Shown one piece after another: positions 1 to 8,604 of a stretch of DNA of 11,991 nucleotides. The position numbers and the translations under genes were made by a program. Under the pieces are notes generated by a model. It made no database searches. It saw only the letters and a list, made by a program, of their open reading frames with translations, and was not told the DNA's origin. The stretch's first letter is position 1. The number at the start of each line of letters is the position of its first letter. The stretch is from Brevundimonas sp. UBA986. Lineage in GTDB: Bacteria; Pseudomonadota; Alphaproteobacteria; Caulobacterales; Caulobacteraceae. The stretch spans positions 5,584-17,574 of the forward strand of contig DBBK01000048.1 of the NCBI GenBank assembly GCA_002292165.1, written 5' to 3'.

Positions 1-2993
1 TGGGCGACGCCCCGCCCGAGACGCTCAGCGACGCCGTCATCCTGTTGCCCAACCGGCGCGCGGCCCGGGCCTTCGGCGCGGCCCTGTCGCGGCTGAGCGG
101 GGACAGGCCTATCCTGCTGCCCCAGGTGCGCCCGCTCGGCGATCTGGAGGAGGACGAACCGCCCTTCGCGCCCGGCGAGATCGGCCTCGACCTGCCGCCC
201 GCCATAACCCCCCTGACGCGCCGGTTCGAGATGGCGCGGATGATCGCCGAGGACCTGAAGAACGAGTTCGAGGACGCCCTGACGCCGTTGCGGGCGCTGG
301 AGCTGGCCGACGCCTTCGCCGGCTTCCTCGATTCCTGCCAGATCGAGGAAATCCATGACCTGTCGGCGATCGGCGGGCTCGTTCAGGCCGATCTGGCCGA
401 GCATTGGCAGGTGTCGGCGAAATTCCTCGGGCTCGCCGCTCAGGCCTGGCCCGACCGGCTGGCTCGGCTCGGGCTGATGGATCCGGCCGAGCGGCGCGCG
501 AAGCTGCTGCGGCTGCTGGCCCAGCGCTGGGAGGAGGCCCCGCCGACCGGTCCGGTCATCGCCGCCGGTTCGACCGGCTCGGCCCCGGCCGCCGCCGCCG
601 TGCTGAACGCGGTGGCCAAGGCGCCGCAAGGCTGTGTGGTCATCCCGGGACTGGACAGGGACCTCGATCCCGCCGTCTGGGCGACCCTGGGCGAAGAGGA
701 ACAGCATCCGCAGAACGCTTTGTGGCGGCTGCTCGATTTCGCGGAAGTGGAGCGCGAGGCCGTGCGGCCGTGGTTCCAGCCGCCGACCGCCCCCGCCATT
801 CAGGCGCGCGGTCTGGCCCGGGCGCGGCTGATCAACGAGGCCCTGCGTCCCGCCCGCGCGACCAGTGACTGGCGCGACGAGATCCGCCGTATCCGCGAGG
901 CCGCAGCCCCGGTGCAGGGCGCCGATCCGATCGCCCTGGGGCTCGAAAACCTTAGCGTCATGACCCTGCGCGCCGAGGAGGATGCGGCGGCGACCCTCGC
1001 CCTGATGATGCGGGAGACGCTGGAGGTTCCGGGCAAGACCTGCGCCCTCGTCACCCCCGATCTCGATCTCGGGCGACGCGTGGCGGCGCGGCTGGAGCGC
1101 TGGGGGATCGTGCCCGACTCCTCGTCCGGGGCGCCGCTCAGCCGGATGTCGGCGGGGGTGCTGATCGACCTCGCCGCGCGCTGGATCGCCGATCCACTCA
1201 AGCCCCAGACGATCCTCGCCCTGCTCAAGCATCCGCTGGTCCGGATCGAGATGGAGGAGGCGGGCGCCGCCGTCCGGTCTTTCGAGAAGTACGCCCTGCG
1301 CGGTCCGCGCGGCCGCCGCTGGACCGATCTGCATCGCAATCTGCAACGTGCCGCCGAACCGCGAGAAGGGCAGGCGCCGCCGTCGGAACATCGACTGAAA
1401 CGACTGGGGCAGGCCCGCGCGCTCTGCGACCGGCTGGAGGCCCTGTCGGCGGAGGCGGTCGCCGTCTTCACCCCCGCCGCTTCGCTGGAGGCCGCCGCCG
1501 TCGCCCTGACCCGGCTGGTCGAGGCTCTGGCCGGCCAGAACGCATGGGCCGGTCCGGACGGCGAAGAGGCCGCCATGGTTCTTTCGGGCCTGATCGAGGG
1601 TGGTGCCGCGCTGGGTGCGGTTCGACCCGCCGAACTGGCCGAACTGGTGCAGTCGCTACTGGCCGACGCCACGGTCCGGACCGGCGGCGCGACCCATCCG
1701 TCTCTGCGCATTCTCGGGGCCATCGAAGCTCGTCTGGTGCGGGCCGACCGGATGATCCTGGCGGGGCTGGAGGAGGGGGTCTGGCCCGGACCGGCGCCGA
1801 CCGATCCCTTCCTGTCGCGGCCGATGCGCAAGGCGCTGGGCCTGCCGCCGCCCGAGCGGCGTCTGGGTCAGACGGCGCAGGACTTCGTCCAGGCCGCCTG
1901 CGCCGACGAGGCCATCCTCGTCCATGTCGACCGGCGCGGCGGCCAGCCGGCGGTCAAGTCGCGCTGGCTGTGGCGACTTGAGATGCTGACGCGCGGCGCC
2001 CACAGCGAGGCGACCCCCGTGGTGCTGGAACGCCCCGTGGCCGCCGCCGGAATCGCCCGGGCGCTGGACGCCCCGCCGCCCGGTCCGGCCCGCTATGCTC
2101 GCCGTCCGGCCCCGACGCCGCCCGTCGATCGTCGTCCGCGCGAGATGCCGGTGACCGGCGTCGAACGCTGGGTCCGCGACCCCTATGCCGTCTATGCCCA
2201 GCGCATTCTCGGCCTGAGGAAGCTCGACCGGCCCGGCGCCGACGCCGAGGCCATGGCGCGCGGCAACGCCATCCACGCGGCCATCGAGCGCATCGTCGTG
2301 ACCTGGCCCGAGGCCCTGCCGCCCGACTGCGCCGTCCAGATCGAGGGCTTCATCCGCGAGGCCATGACCGAGGCCGGGTTCGAGGACCACGCCATGGCCC
2401 GCGAGGCGCCGCTGGCCCGCAACTGCGCCCTGTGGCTGGCCGACTGGGAGCGCGAGCGGCGGTCGCGCGGCGCAACCCTGCTGATCGAACAGTCGGGGCG
2501 GGTGAGCTTCCCCGCGCCCGGCGGCGACTTCGTCCTGACCGCCCGCGCCGACCGGATCGAGTTGGACGCGACCGGCGCCGCCGTCATCGATTTCAAGACC
2601 GGCGGCACGCCCAGTGTGAAGCAGGTGGCGCAAGGCTATTCGCCCCAGCTGACCCTGACGGCCGCCATCCTCGCCGGCGGCGGCTTCGCCGAGGCCCCGC
2701 CGACGGAGGCGACCGAACTCCTCTATGTCCGGGTCACGGGCCGCAAGGTTCCGGGCGTGGTGGTCGAGGCCTCGAAGACCTCGAAGAACCAGCCGCTGGA
2801 GGCCGCCGCCCTCGCCGACGAGGCGTTCGAGAAGCTCAAGGAATGGGTCGCCCACTTCGATGAGGAGACGACGCCCTACGCCTCCTGGCTGGCGCCCCAG
2901 TTCATGGGGACCTTCGGCGGCAACTACGACCATCTGGCCCGGGTCTGGGAATGGCACGTGGTCGGCGGCGAGGAAGGGGAGGCGTCGGAATGA
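1..2993 (+). CDS. addB: AddB, double-strand-break repair helicase-nuclease subunit (5' partial)
   Basis: AddB is the partner of AddA in the complex that resects DNA double-strand breaks for RecA-dependent repair. The frame is open from base 3 to the stop at 2991-2993 (996 residues visible), so the true start lies left of the window; the fragment opens with a typical AddB N-terminal motif, LLPNRRAAR. The middle is a degenerate superfamily-1 helicase region, with GLEEGVWP and a DPFLSRPMR-like segment around residues 585-610. The C-terminal quarter is a RecB-type PD-(D/E)XK nuclease: GNAIH with His758, RADRIE with Asp850, IDFKTGG with Asp863 and Lys865, and a Gln882 motif (SPQLTL). Residue numbers count from the codon at base 3. 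No cysteine follows the nuclease core, so the iron-sulfur staple of Bacillus AddB is absent. The gene overlaps addA by four bases, indicating translational coupling. Family assignment is firm. Confidence 0.96.
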   Translation, partial: GDAPPETLSDAVILLPNRRAARAFGAALSRLSGDRPILLPQVRPLGDLEEDEPPFAPGEIGLDLPPAITPLTRRFEMARMIAEDLKNEFEDALTPLRALELADAFAGFLDSCQIEEIHDLSAIGGLVQADLAEHWQVSAKFLGLAAQAWPDRLARLGLMDPAERRAKLLRLLAQRWEEAPPTGPVIAAGSTGSAPAAAAVLNAVAKAPQGCVVIPGLDRDLDPAVWATLGEEEQHPQNALWRLLDFAEVEREAVRPWFQPPTAPAIQARGLARARLINEALRPARATSDWRDEIRRIREAAAPVQGADPIALGLENLSVMTLRAEEDAAATLALMMRETLEVPGKTCALVTPDLDLGRRVAARLERWGIVPDSSSGAPLSRMSAGVLIDLAARWIADPLKPQTILALLKHPLVRIEMEEAGAAVRSFEKYALRGPRGRRWTDLHRNLQRAAEPREGQAPPSEHRLKRLGQARALCDRLEALSAEAVAVFTPAASLEAAAVALTRLVEALAGQNAWAGPDGEEAAMVLSGLIEGGAALGAVRPAELAELVQSLLADATVRTGGATHPSLRILGAIEARLVRADRMILAGLEEGVWPGPAPTDPFLSRPMRKALGLPPPERRLGQTAQDFVQAACADEAILVHVDRRGGQPAVKSRWLWRLEMLTRGAHSEATPVVLERPVAAAGIARALDAPPPGPARYARRPAPTPPVDRRPREMPVTGVERWVRDPYAVYAQRILGLRKLDRPGADAEAMARGNAIHAAIERIVVTWPEALPPDCAVQIEGFIREAMTEAGFEDHAMAREAPLARNCALWLADWERERRSRGATLLIEQSGRVSFPAPGGDFVLTARADRIELDATGAAVIDFKTGGTPSVKQVAQGYSPQLTLTAAILAGGGFAEAPPTEATELLYVRVTGRKVPGVVVEASKTSKNQPLEAAALADEAFEKLKEWVAHFDEETTPYASWLAPQFMGTFGGNYDHLARVWEWHVVGGEEGEASE

Positions 2994-5900
2994 CCGATCT
3001 CCTCGCTGAAGCCCGCGCCCATCAGGTCACGGCGGCCGATCCCGACCTGTCGGTCTTCGTCACCGCCAACGCCGGGTCGGGAAAGACCACCACCCTGGTC
3101 GACCGGGTGGCGCGGCTGCTGCTGCGTCAGGTCGAGCCGGGCGAGATCCTGTGCGTCACCTACACCAAGGCCGCCGCCGCCGAGATGCAGGCGCGGCTGT
3201 TCGAAAAGCTGGGCGCCTGGGCCGTCGCCGATGACCGCAAACTCAGCGAGGAGTTGGCGAAGCTGGACGGCCGCGATCCGGCGGTCCTGACCAGCGCCAA
3301 TCTGTCCGATGCGCGCCGCCTGTTCGCCCGCGCCCTGGAGACGCCGGGCGGGCTGAAGATCCAGACCATCCACGCCTTCTGCGAAAAGCTGTTGAAGCGC
3401 TTTCCGCTCGAGGCCGGGGTCTCGCCGGGCTTCCGCGTGCTGGAGAACGAGGCGGCGATCGCCCTGTCGCACGAGGCGCGCGAGGATCTGGCGCGCGAGG
3501 CGCTCAAGGATCCCGAAGGCCGTCTGGGGCAGGCCTATGCCCATTTCGCGGTCGAGCTGGACTGGGGTTCGTTCCACGACCTGCTGGGCAAGATCGAGGC
3601 CGAGCGGGGGGCTTTGACCGACTATGTGGCGCGCTGGCTCGCGGGCGAGGCGCCCGGGCCGCACGCCCTGACCGGCGCCGATCCGGAACGGACGCCGGAC
3701 GATATAGAGGGCGACTTCCTCGACTGGATCGACGGCTCGGAGTGGGAGCGGGTCGCCGACGGCATGGCCACGGGCTCGGCCAACGACCAGAAGGTGGCGG
3801 CTTCGATGGACGCCGTCTCCCCGGCCAACTGGTCGGTCGCGGCCATGGCGTCGGTGTTCCTGACCACGGCGGGCGAACCGCGAAAGAGCATGGGTACGAA
3901 GTCGGCGCCGCCCTGGGCCGTCGAGTTCCTCGTCGATCTGCAGCTGAAATATCTGTCGGTGCGCGACGCGCTGCGGGCCGCCCGGGTGGCGGACGACACG
4001 GTCAAGGCCCTGACCCTGGCCCAGGCCCATGCGGCCCTCTACGACATCGCCAAGCGGCGGCGCGGGGCGCTCGACTTCTCCGATCTGGTGGTGAAGACGG
4101 TCGAGCTGCTGACGAAGAAGGCCAACGCCGCCTGGGTGCTGTTCAAGCTGGACGGCGGCATCGAACACGTCCTGATCGACGAGGCCCAGGACACGGCGCC
4201 CGAGCAGTGGGACATCTTCAAGGCCCTGACCGAGGAGTTCTTCGTCGGCGCCGGAGCCGAGCGGCGCGGGCCTGTGCCGAAGGATGCGCCCGTCCGCAGC
4301 GTCTTCGTCGTCGGCGACCAGAAGCAGTCGATCTATTCCTTCCAGGGCGCCCGGCCCGAGCGGCTTCTGATCGAGGCCCAGGCCTATGCGTCCCAGATCG
4401 AGGGGGCGGGCGGGGCCTTCCGGCAGGTCCCGCTGGAGACCTCCTTCCGCTCGACCGAGGACGTCCTCGCCTTCGTCGATGCGGCCTTCGTGGGACCGGA
4501 GCGCACCCGGGCGCTGGCGGGCGAGACCGGCGACATCACCGTCCACAGCGCCGCCCGCGTGGGTCAGCGCGGCAGCGTCGATCTCTGGCCCCTGTTCGAG
4601 GATCCGGCGGCCGAGGATCGGCCCGCCTGGAATGCCCCGGTCGACAAGGAGGGCAACTTCAGCGGCAGGAAACGCCTCGCCCAGGCCCTGGCGCGGGAGG
4701 TCAAGCGGCAGGTCGAAACCGGCGTCGCCGTCCACGATCGCGGCGCGACCCTGAGGCCGGCGAGATACGGCGACTTCCTCGTCCTCGTCCGCCGCCGCGA
4801 CGCGACCTTCGAGGAGATCATCCGGGCGCTCAAGACCGAGGGCGTGCCCGTGGCGGGCGCCGACCGGCTGAAGCTGTCCAGCCACATCGTCTTCGACGAC
4901 CTGATCGCGCTCGGCCGGTTCGCCCTCTATCCGGAAGACGATCTGTCGCTGGCCGAGATTCTGCGCAGCCCCCTGTGTGACGTGACCGACTTCGGCGACG
5001 CCCATAGCCTCTATCCGCTGGCCGAGGCCAGGGGGCGGGAAGGGCGCGGCCTGTGGAACGAGCTGAAGCGCCGGGCACATGAGCATCCGCAATGGACCCG
5101 CGCGCGCGACCTGCTGCAGGCCGCGCTCGACGACCGCGACCGCGATCCCTTCGCCTTCTTCTCGGGCGTGCTCAACCGGGTCGACGCCACAGGCCAGTCG
5201 GGCCGCGCCCGCATCCTGGCCCGGCTGGGGCGCGAGGCCGAGGAGGCCATCGACGAAACCCTGGCCCAGGTGCTGAACGCTGAACAGCGCGGCGGGACGG
5301 ACCTCGAGACCTGCCTGTCCCTGCTCGAGGCGGCGGACGTCGAGGTCAAGCGCGAGATGGAGGGGGCGAGGAACGAGGTCCGCGTCATGACCGTCCACGG
5401 CGCCAAGGGGCTGGAGGCGCCGGTGGTGGTCCTGCCGGACACGACGTCGCGCTCCAAGCCGCAGGGGCCGACCCTGATGCCGGCCCTGTTCGATCAGAAC
5501 CGACCTGAACTGGGCGAAGGCTGGCTGATGTGCCCCGGCCGGGCGGGCGACGACTGCGAGGCCTCGGCCCGGGCGCGGCAGGCGCGGATCGACCGCACCG
5601 ACGCCGAGGCGCTGCGCCTGCTCTATGTCGCCCTGACCCGGGCCCGCGACCGGCTGATCGTCATGGGCCGCGCCCTGAAGCGGCCGGAGGTCGGCTATGA
5701 GGACAAGAGCTGGTGGAGCGTGATCGCCGAGACGGTCCAGCGGCTGGGCGAGACGCAGCCCGGATCGGTTCGCGATGTCGCCGGTCTCGGGGGCGAGACG
5801 GTCCTGCGTTATGGCGTCGATCCGGAGACGGTTCCGTTGACCGCGGCCGAACAGACCGCAGCCGCCATCGTGCCCGACTGGGCCCGAACCGCGCCACCGC

Positions 5901-6508
5901 CCGAGCCCGGCGCGCGGCTGGCCGCGCCGTCGAAGATGGATGAGGCCCTGCGCATCCCCGCGCCCTCGCCCCTGGCCGAGACAGGCGGTCTGGGCCGGTT
6001 CCGGCGCGGCGACCTGATCCACCGGCTGCTGGAGCGGCTGCCCGAGATCGCGCCCGCCGACCGGCCCGACGCCGCCCTGCGCATGCTGGCCCGCGAGCGC
6101 GGCGTGGACGACGGACAGCGCGCCGAGATGATCGCCGCGGCCTTCGGGGTGCTGGACGACGCCCGCTTCGCCCCGGTCTTCGGCCCGGGCTCGCGGGCCG
6201 AGGTGGCTCTGACCGGATCGGCGCCCGGCCTCAACGGGGTGTCGATATCTGGCCGGATCGACCGGCTGGTGATCACGCCCGAGCGGGTGCTGGTCGTGGA
6301 CTACAAGTCCAACCGCCCGGCGCCGCAGGCCATCGAAGGCGCCGATCCGGCCTATGTGCTGCAGCTGGCGGTCTATGCGGCCGTCCTGAAGCGGCTCTAT
6401 CCTGACCGCGCGGTCGAGGCGGCTCTCGTCTGGACGGACGGTCCCAAGCTGATGCCGGTTCCGGAAGCGATGATGGCAGCGGCTCTGGCCGGGGCGAACA
6501 CCCGTTGA
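2990..6508 (+). CDS. addA: AddA, ATP-dependent helicase/nuclease subunit
   Basis: AddA is the motor and second nuclease of AddAB (RecBCD-like), which unwinds and trims broken DNA ends. The 1172-residue protein carries the full set of UvrD-type superfamily-1 motifs: Walker A AGSGKTTT at 28-35 (Lys32), Ia YTKAAAAEM, Ib QTIHAFC, Walker B DEAQD at 397-401, III GDQKQSIYSFQG at 442-453, IV ETSFRST with Arg487, V VHGAKGLE around 802-809, and VI LLYVALTRARDR around 877-888. A C-terminal PD-(D/E)XK nuclease follows: His1011 (DLIHRLL), Asp1091 (GRIDRL), Asp1104-Tyr-Lys1106 (VDYKSN) and Gln1125-Tyr1129. Both ATPase and nuclease sites look intact. The ATG at 2990 is chosen because it overlaps the addB stop as ATGA and has a GGGGAGG ribosome site 7 bases upstream; an in-frame ATG at 2951 lies deep inside addB and is less likely. 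Length suits alphaproteobacterial AddA. Confidence 0.97.
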   Translation: MTDLLAEARAHQVTAADPDLSVFVTANAGSGKTTTLVDRVARLLLRQVEPGEILCVTYTKAAAAEMQARLFEKLGAWAVADDRKLSEELAKLDGRDPAVLTSANLSDARRLFARALETPGGLKIQTIHAFCEKLLKRFPLEAGVSPGFRVLENEAAIALSHEAREDLAREALKDPEGRLGQAYAHFAVELDWGSFHDLLGKIEAERGALTDYVARWLAGEAPGPHALTGADPERTPDDIEGDFLDWIDGSEWERVADGMATGSANDQKVAASMDAVSPANWSVAAMASVFLTTAGEPRKSMGTKSAPPWAVEFLVDLQLKYLSVRDALRAARVADDTVKALTLAQAHAALYDIAKRRRGALDFSDLVVKTVELLTKKANAAWVLFKLDGGIEHVLIDEAQDTAPEQWDIFKALTEEFFVGAGAERRGPVPKDAPVRSVFVVGDQKQSIYSFQGARPERLLIEAQAYASQIEGAGGAFRQVPLETSFRSTEDVLAFVDAAFVGPERTRALAGETGDITVHSAARVGQRGSVDLWPLFEDPAAEDRPAWNAPVDKEGNFSGRKRLAQALAREVKRQVETGVAVHDRGATLRPARYGDFLVLVRRRDATFEEIIRALKTEGVPVAGADRLKLSSHIVFDDLIALGRFALYPEDDLSLAEILRSPLCDVTDFGDAHSLYPLAEARGREGRGLWNELKRRAHEHPQWTRARDLLQAALDDRDRDPFAFFSGVLNRVDATGQSGRARILARLGREAEEAIDETLAQVLNAEQRGGTDLETCLSLLEAADVEVKREMEGARNEVRVMTVHGAKGLEAPVVVLPDTTSRSKPQGPTLMPALFDQNRPELGEGWLMCPGRAGDDCEASARARQARIDRTDAEALRLLYVALTRARDRLIVMGRALKRPEVGYEDKSWWSVIAETVQRLGETQPGSVRDVAGLGGETVLRYGVDPETVPLTAAEQTAAAIVPDWARTAPPPEPGARLAAPSKMDEALRIPAPSPLAETGGLGRFRRGDLIHRLLERLPEIAPADRPDAALRMLARERGVDDGQRAEMIAAAFGVLDDARFAPVFGPGSRAEVALTGSAPGLNGVSISGRIDRLVITPERVLVVDYKSNRPAPQAIEGADPAYVLQLAVYAAVLKRLYPDRAVEAALVWTDGPKLMPVPEAMMAAALAGANTR

Positions 6509-6627
6509 ACTCTCGGGGAATCACCCCACATCATCCCTGAACGGCCAATCGGCCGAAGCCACACCAACCCCGCGCTCAAGCGGCGAGGTCCCGCGGACCG
6601 AGCGCTAGCGCCCCAAGGAGCCATAAA
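6509..6627 (+). promoter_or_regulatory. addA-trxA intergenic leader with small dyads
   Basis: The 119 bases between addA and trxA contain four short dyads in a row: GGGG/CCCC at 6515-6527 (5-base loop), CGGCC-AATC-GGCCG at 6542-6555, GGTCC-CGC-GGACC at 6587-6599, and the perfect palindrome GCGCTAGCGC at 6602-6611. None is followed by a T-tract, so none looks like an intrinsic terminator. The trxA ribosome site AAGGAG is at 6615-6620. I see no convincing -35/-10 pair. The stretch could be an untranslated leader of trxA or a read-through spacer of an addBA-trxA transcript; the hairpins are seen directly and any function is inferred. Confidence 0.3.
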
Positions 6628-6969
6628 ATGGCGACGGTAAAAGTCACCGACGAAAGCTTCGACGCCGACGTCCTGAAATCCTCCACCCCCGTCCTCGTGG
6701 ACTTCTGGGCGGAGTGGTGCGGCCCCTGCAAGCAGATCGGCCCGGCCCTGGAGCAGATCGCCGACGAGCTGAACGGTCAGGTGACCATCGCCAAGGTCAA
6801 TATCGACGACAGCCCGATGACCCCGTCCAAGCTGGGCGTGAAGGGCATCCCGACCCTGATGCTGTTCCGCGACGGCCAGCTGTCCTCGCTGAAGGTCGGC
6901 GCCATGCCCAAGGGCAAGATCGTCGAATGGCTGGCCGAGAGCGGCATCAAGGCCTCGACCGCCGCCTGA
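6628..6969 (+). CDS. trxA: Thioredoxin
   Basis: This is a small cytoplasmic dithiol-disulfide oxidoreductase that reduces protein disulfides and is recycled by thioredoxin reductase. The 113 residues form one thioredoxin fold. DFWAEWCGPCK places the redox pair at Cys31 and Cys34, Asp25 matches the conserved buried aspartate, and the cis-proline is Pro75 in KGIPTLMLF. Length equals classical TrxA, with no signal peptide or extra domain, so it is a housekeeping thioredoxin rather than a membrane-anchored or periplasmic type. The ATG has an AAGGAG ribosome site 7 bases upstream. It follows addA on the same strand after 119 bases and ends in a strong terminator. Confidence 0.97.
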   Translation: MATVKVTDESFDADVLKSSTPVLVDFWAEWCGPCKQIGPALEQIADELNGQVTIAKVNIDDSPMTPSKLGVKGIPTLMLFRDGQLSSLKVGAMPKGKIVEWLAESGIKASTAA

Positions 6970-6991
6970 AGCCTGCGGTCCATTGAGTGCG

Positions 6992-7025
6992 AACGCCCGG
7001 CGGTCCCGCGACCGCCGGGCGTTTT
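6992..7025 (+). terminator. Strong intrinsic terminator shared by trxA and folC
   Basis: A perfect 14-bp stem (AACGCCCGGCGGTC paired with GACCGCCGGGCGTT, loop CCGC) spans 6992-7023 and runs into a TTTT tract at 7022-7025. It begins 22 bases after the trxA stop. The converging folC gene ends at 7027, so its transcript crosses the same stem immediately after its stop codon. Only two U residues follow the stem on that strand, so termination should be stronger for trxA than for folC. Confidence 0.9.
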
Positions 7026-7026
7026 G

Positions 7027-8319
7027 CTATGTGGGCCAGGTTTCCGGCGCGGCGCCCAGAACCTCGCCGGCCAGATAGAGGGAGCCGCAGATCACCACGC
7101 GGCCGGCGCCGAGCCGGAGCGCCCGCTCCAGCGCCGCCTCGACGGACGGGGCCGCCTGGGCGCCCAGGCCGTGACCGCGCGCCACGGCCGCCAGGGCCTC
7201 GGGCTCGGCCGCGGCTCCCTCGAAGCCCACCGTGAAGACATGGGCGCCCGAGCCCTTGAGCGCCGCGAAGAAGCCGGCGGAATCCTTGTTGGCCAGGATG
7301 CCGACGATCAGGGCCAGCGGCATCGGCGCCCGGGCCTCGCGCGCGGCGATGGCGGCGGCCAGGGCCTCCGCCGCATGGGGGTTGTGTCCGCCGTCCAGCC
7401 AGAGCTCGGCCTCCGACGCCCTGGCCATCTCGCCATAGGGGCCGGCCGTCAGCCTCTGCATCCGCGCGGGCCAGACGACGCGGCGCAGACCTTCGGCGAT
7501 GGCGGTTTCAGGCAGGTCCAGCTCCAGGGCGGCGGCGATGGCCAGGCCGGCATTGTCGATCTGATGCGCGCCCGGAAGGGCGGGGGCGGGCAGGTCGAGG
7601 AAGCGCTCCTGATCCTGATAGACCATGCCGCCTCGCTCGGCCCAGGCGTCGAAGTCCACCCCCATGACGGTCAGGGGCGACGGGGTTCGTCCGTTCACGG
7701 AGGATGCGGCGACGGCCTCGATGACGGCCATGGCCTCTTCGGACTGTCGCGCCACGATGCCGCGGGCCCCGGCCTTGAGAATTCCGGCCTTTTCGGCGGC
7801 GATGCCGGCGATGGAGGTCCCCAGAAACTCCGCATGGTCCAGGTCGACGGGGGCGATGACGCTGAGCAGGGGGCGCTCGATGACGTTGGTGGCGTCGAGG
7901 GTTCCGCCCAGACCGACCTCGATGATCGCCAGATCGGCCGGGGTCTCGGCCATGGCGACGAAGGCGGCGGCGGTGGTGCTTTCGAAGACGGTGGCCTCGA
8001 CCCCGCGCACGGCCTCGATGCGGTCGAGGATGGGGCCAAGCTGGTCGTCCTCGATCAGCCGGCCGGCCAGGCGGATGCGCTCATTGAAGCGGACGAGATG
8101 AGGGGAGGTGTAGGCATGAACCCTGAGGCCCGCCGCCTCGGCCATGGCGCGGATGAAGGCCACGGTCGAGCCCTTGCCGTTGGTGCCGGCCACATGGATG
8201 ACGGGGGGCAGGCGCAGCTGGGGGTCGCCGAGCACGGCGCACAGGGTGCGCATCCGGTCCAGCGACAGGTCGATCTTCTGCGGGTGGCGCAGGCGCAGGC
8301 GTTCGGAAATCGGGTCCAT
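7027..8319 (-). CDS. folC: FolC, folylpolyglutamate synthase / dihydrofolate synthase
   Basis: FolC is an ATP-dependent Mur-ligase-family enzyme of the cytoplasm. It joins glutamate to dihydropteroate and extends the polyglutamate tail of folates, which retains them in the cell. The 430-residue protein shows the P-loop GTNGKGST at 45-52 (Lys49), the folate loop YTSPHLVRFNERIR at 70-83, the metal-binding Glu134 in IEVGLGG, DATNVI at 142-147, Asp161-His162 in DLDHAEFLG, and AEKAGI with Lys177, the position that is carbamylated in relatives. The C-terminal domain contains WLDGGHNPH. The start is fixed: the codon two before the ATG at 8319 is an in-frame TGA, and a GGTGAG-like ribosome site lies just upstream. 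It lies 52 bases downstream of a small membrane-protein gene on the same strand and probably shares its transcript. In many alphaproteobacteria folC sits beside accD; that partner is not seen here. Confidence 0.96.
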   Translation of the reverse strand: MDPISERLRLRHPQKIDLSLDRMRTLCAVLGDPQLRLPPVIHVAGTNGKGSTVAFIRAMAEAAGLRVHAYTSPHLVRFNERIRLAGRLIEDDQLGPILDRIEAVRGVEATVFESTTAAAFVAMAETPADLAIIEVGLGGTLDATNVIERPLLSVIAPVDLDHAEFLGTSIAGIAAEKAGILKAGARGIVARQSEEAMAVIEAVAASSVNGRTPSPLTVMGVDFDAWAERGGMVYQDQERFLDLPAPALPGAHQIDNAGLAIAAALELDLPETAIAEGLRRVVWPARMQRLTAGPYGEMARASEAELWLDGGHNPHAAEALAAAIAAREARAPMPLALIVGILANKDSAGFFAALKGSGAHVFTVGFEGAAAEPEALAAVARGHGLGAQAAPSVEAALERALRLGAGRVVICGSLYLAGEVLGAAPETWPT

Positions 8320-8371
8320 GGCTCACCCTAGCGCAATTCGCGCCTGGATGGCCTACGCCTGAAGGTCGGTA

Positions 8372-8539
8372 TTAGCCGAGGATGAGCTTGAAGACGCCGA
8401 CCCAGACGGCGACCGAGCCGAGGGCGGCGGCGCCGAAGGCGATCAGGGGCGAGGTCAGGGCGATGCGCGGACGGCGCTTTGCGACGACCGCCGGAGCGGC
8501 CTCGAACCCGACATGCAGCTTTTCGGCGGATGCCCGCAT
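8372..8539 (-). CDS. Small single-pass membrane protein, unknown function
   Basis: This gene of 55 residues is not recognised as a named family. Residues 1-26 are soluble with a basic cluster (AKRRPR, about 20-25). Residues 26-54 are strongly hydrophobic (IALTSPLIAFGAAAL, then VAVWVGVFKLIL) and would form one membrane helix, with the positive cluster predicting a cytoplasmic N-terminus. It has no cleavable signal-peptide pattern. A GGGGAG ribosome site lies 9 bases before the ATG, and the stop is TAA. It lies 52 bases upstream of folC on the same strand, so co-transcription is likely, but this does not define a role. A longer open frame overlaps it on the same strand but is a shadow. The ribosome site plus coherent membrane topology make it a probable real gene; function is unknown. 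Confidence 0.68.
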   Translation of the reverse strand: MRASAEKLHVGFEAAPAVVAKRRPRIALTSPLIAFGAAALGSVAVWVGVFKLILG

Positions 8540-8548
8540 CAGACAGAA

Positions 8549-8554
8549 CTCCCC
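8549..8554 (-). promoter_or_regulatory. Ribosome binding site of the small membrane protein
   Basis: On the minus strand the sequence reads GGGGAG, separated by 9 bases from the ATG at 8539. This good match to the anti-Shine-Dalgarno sequence decides the frame and start of the 55-residue gene over the overlapping longer open frame. Confidence 0.6.
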
Positions 8555-8604
8555 AACACGAGGTCATCCTGGGGTCACGACATTGAGATATTCGTAAAGG
8601 GCGT

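Noticed and set aside
45..47. TTG at 45 as the start of addB
   Set aside because: The frame is open to the left edge and the residues before it (DAVILL) already match AddB, so the gene starts outside the window.
2924..6022. A very long minus-strand open frame (about 1030 codons) opposite addA
   Set aside because: It is the antisense shadow of addA, whose helicase and nuclease motifs are unambiguous; the antisense product is Arg/Gly/Ala-rich low-complexity sequence typical of GC-rich DNA.
7900..7920. Thr140 in FolC (GLGGTLDATN) where E. coli FolC has Arg
   Set aside because: This position also varies in other folylpolyglutamate synthases, so it is not evidence of lost function.
7024..8331. 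A 435-codon plus-strand open frame opposite folC
   Set aside because: Antisense shadow of folC; Gly/Asp/His-rich with no recognisable motif.
8328..8567. A 79-codon minus-strand frame overlapping the small membrane protein
   Set aside because: Its product is Arg-rich low-complexity sequence; the alternative frame at 8372-8539 has the ribosome site and a coherent membrane helix.
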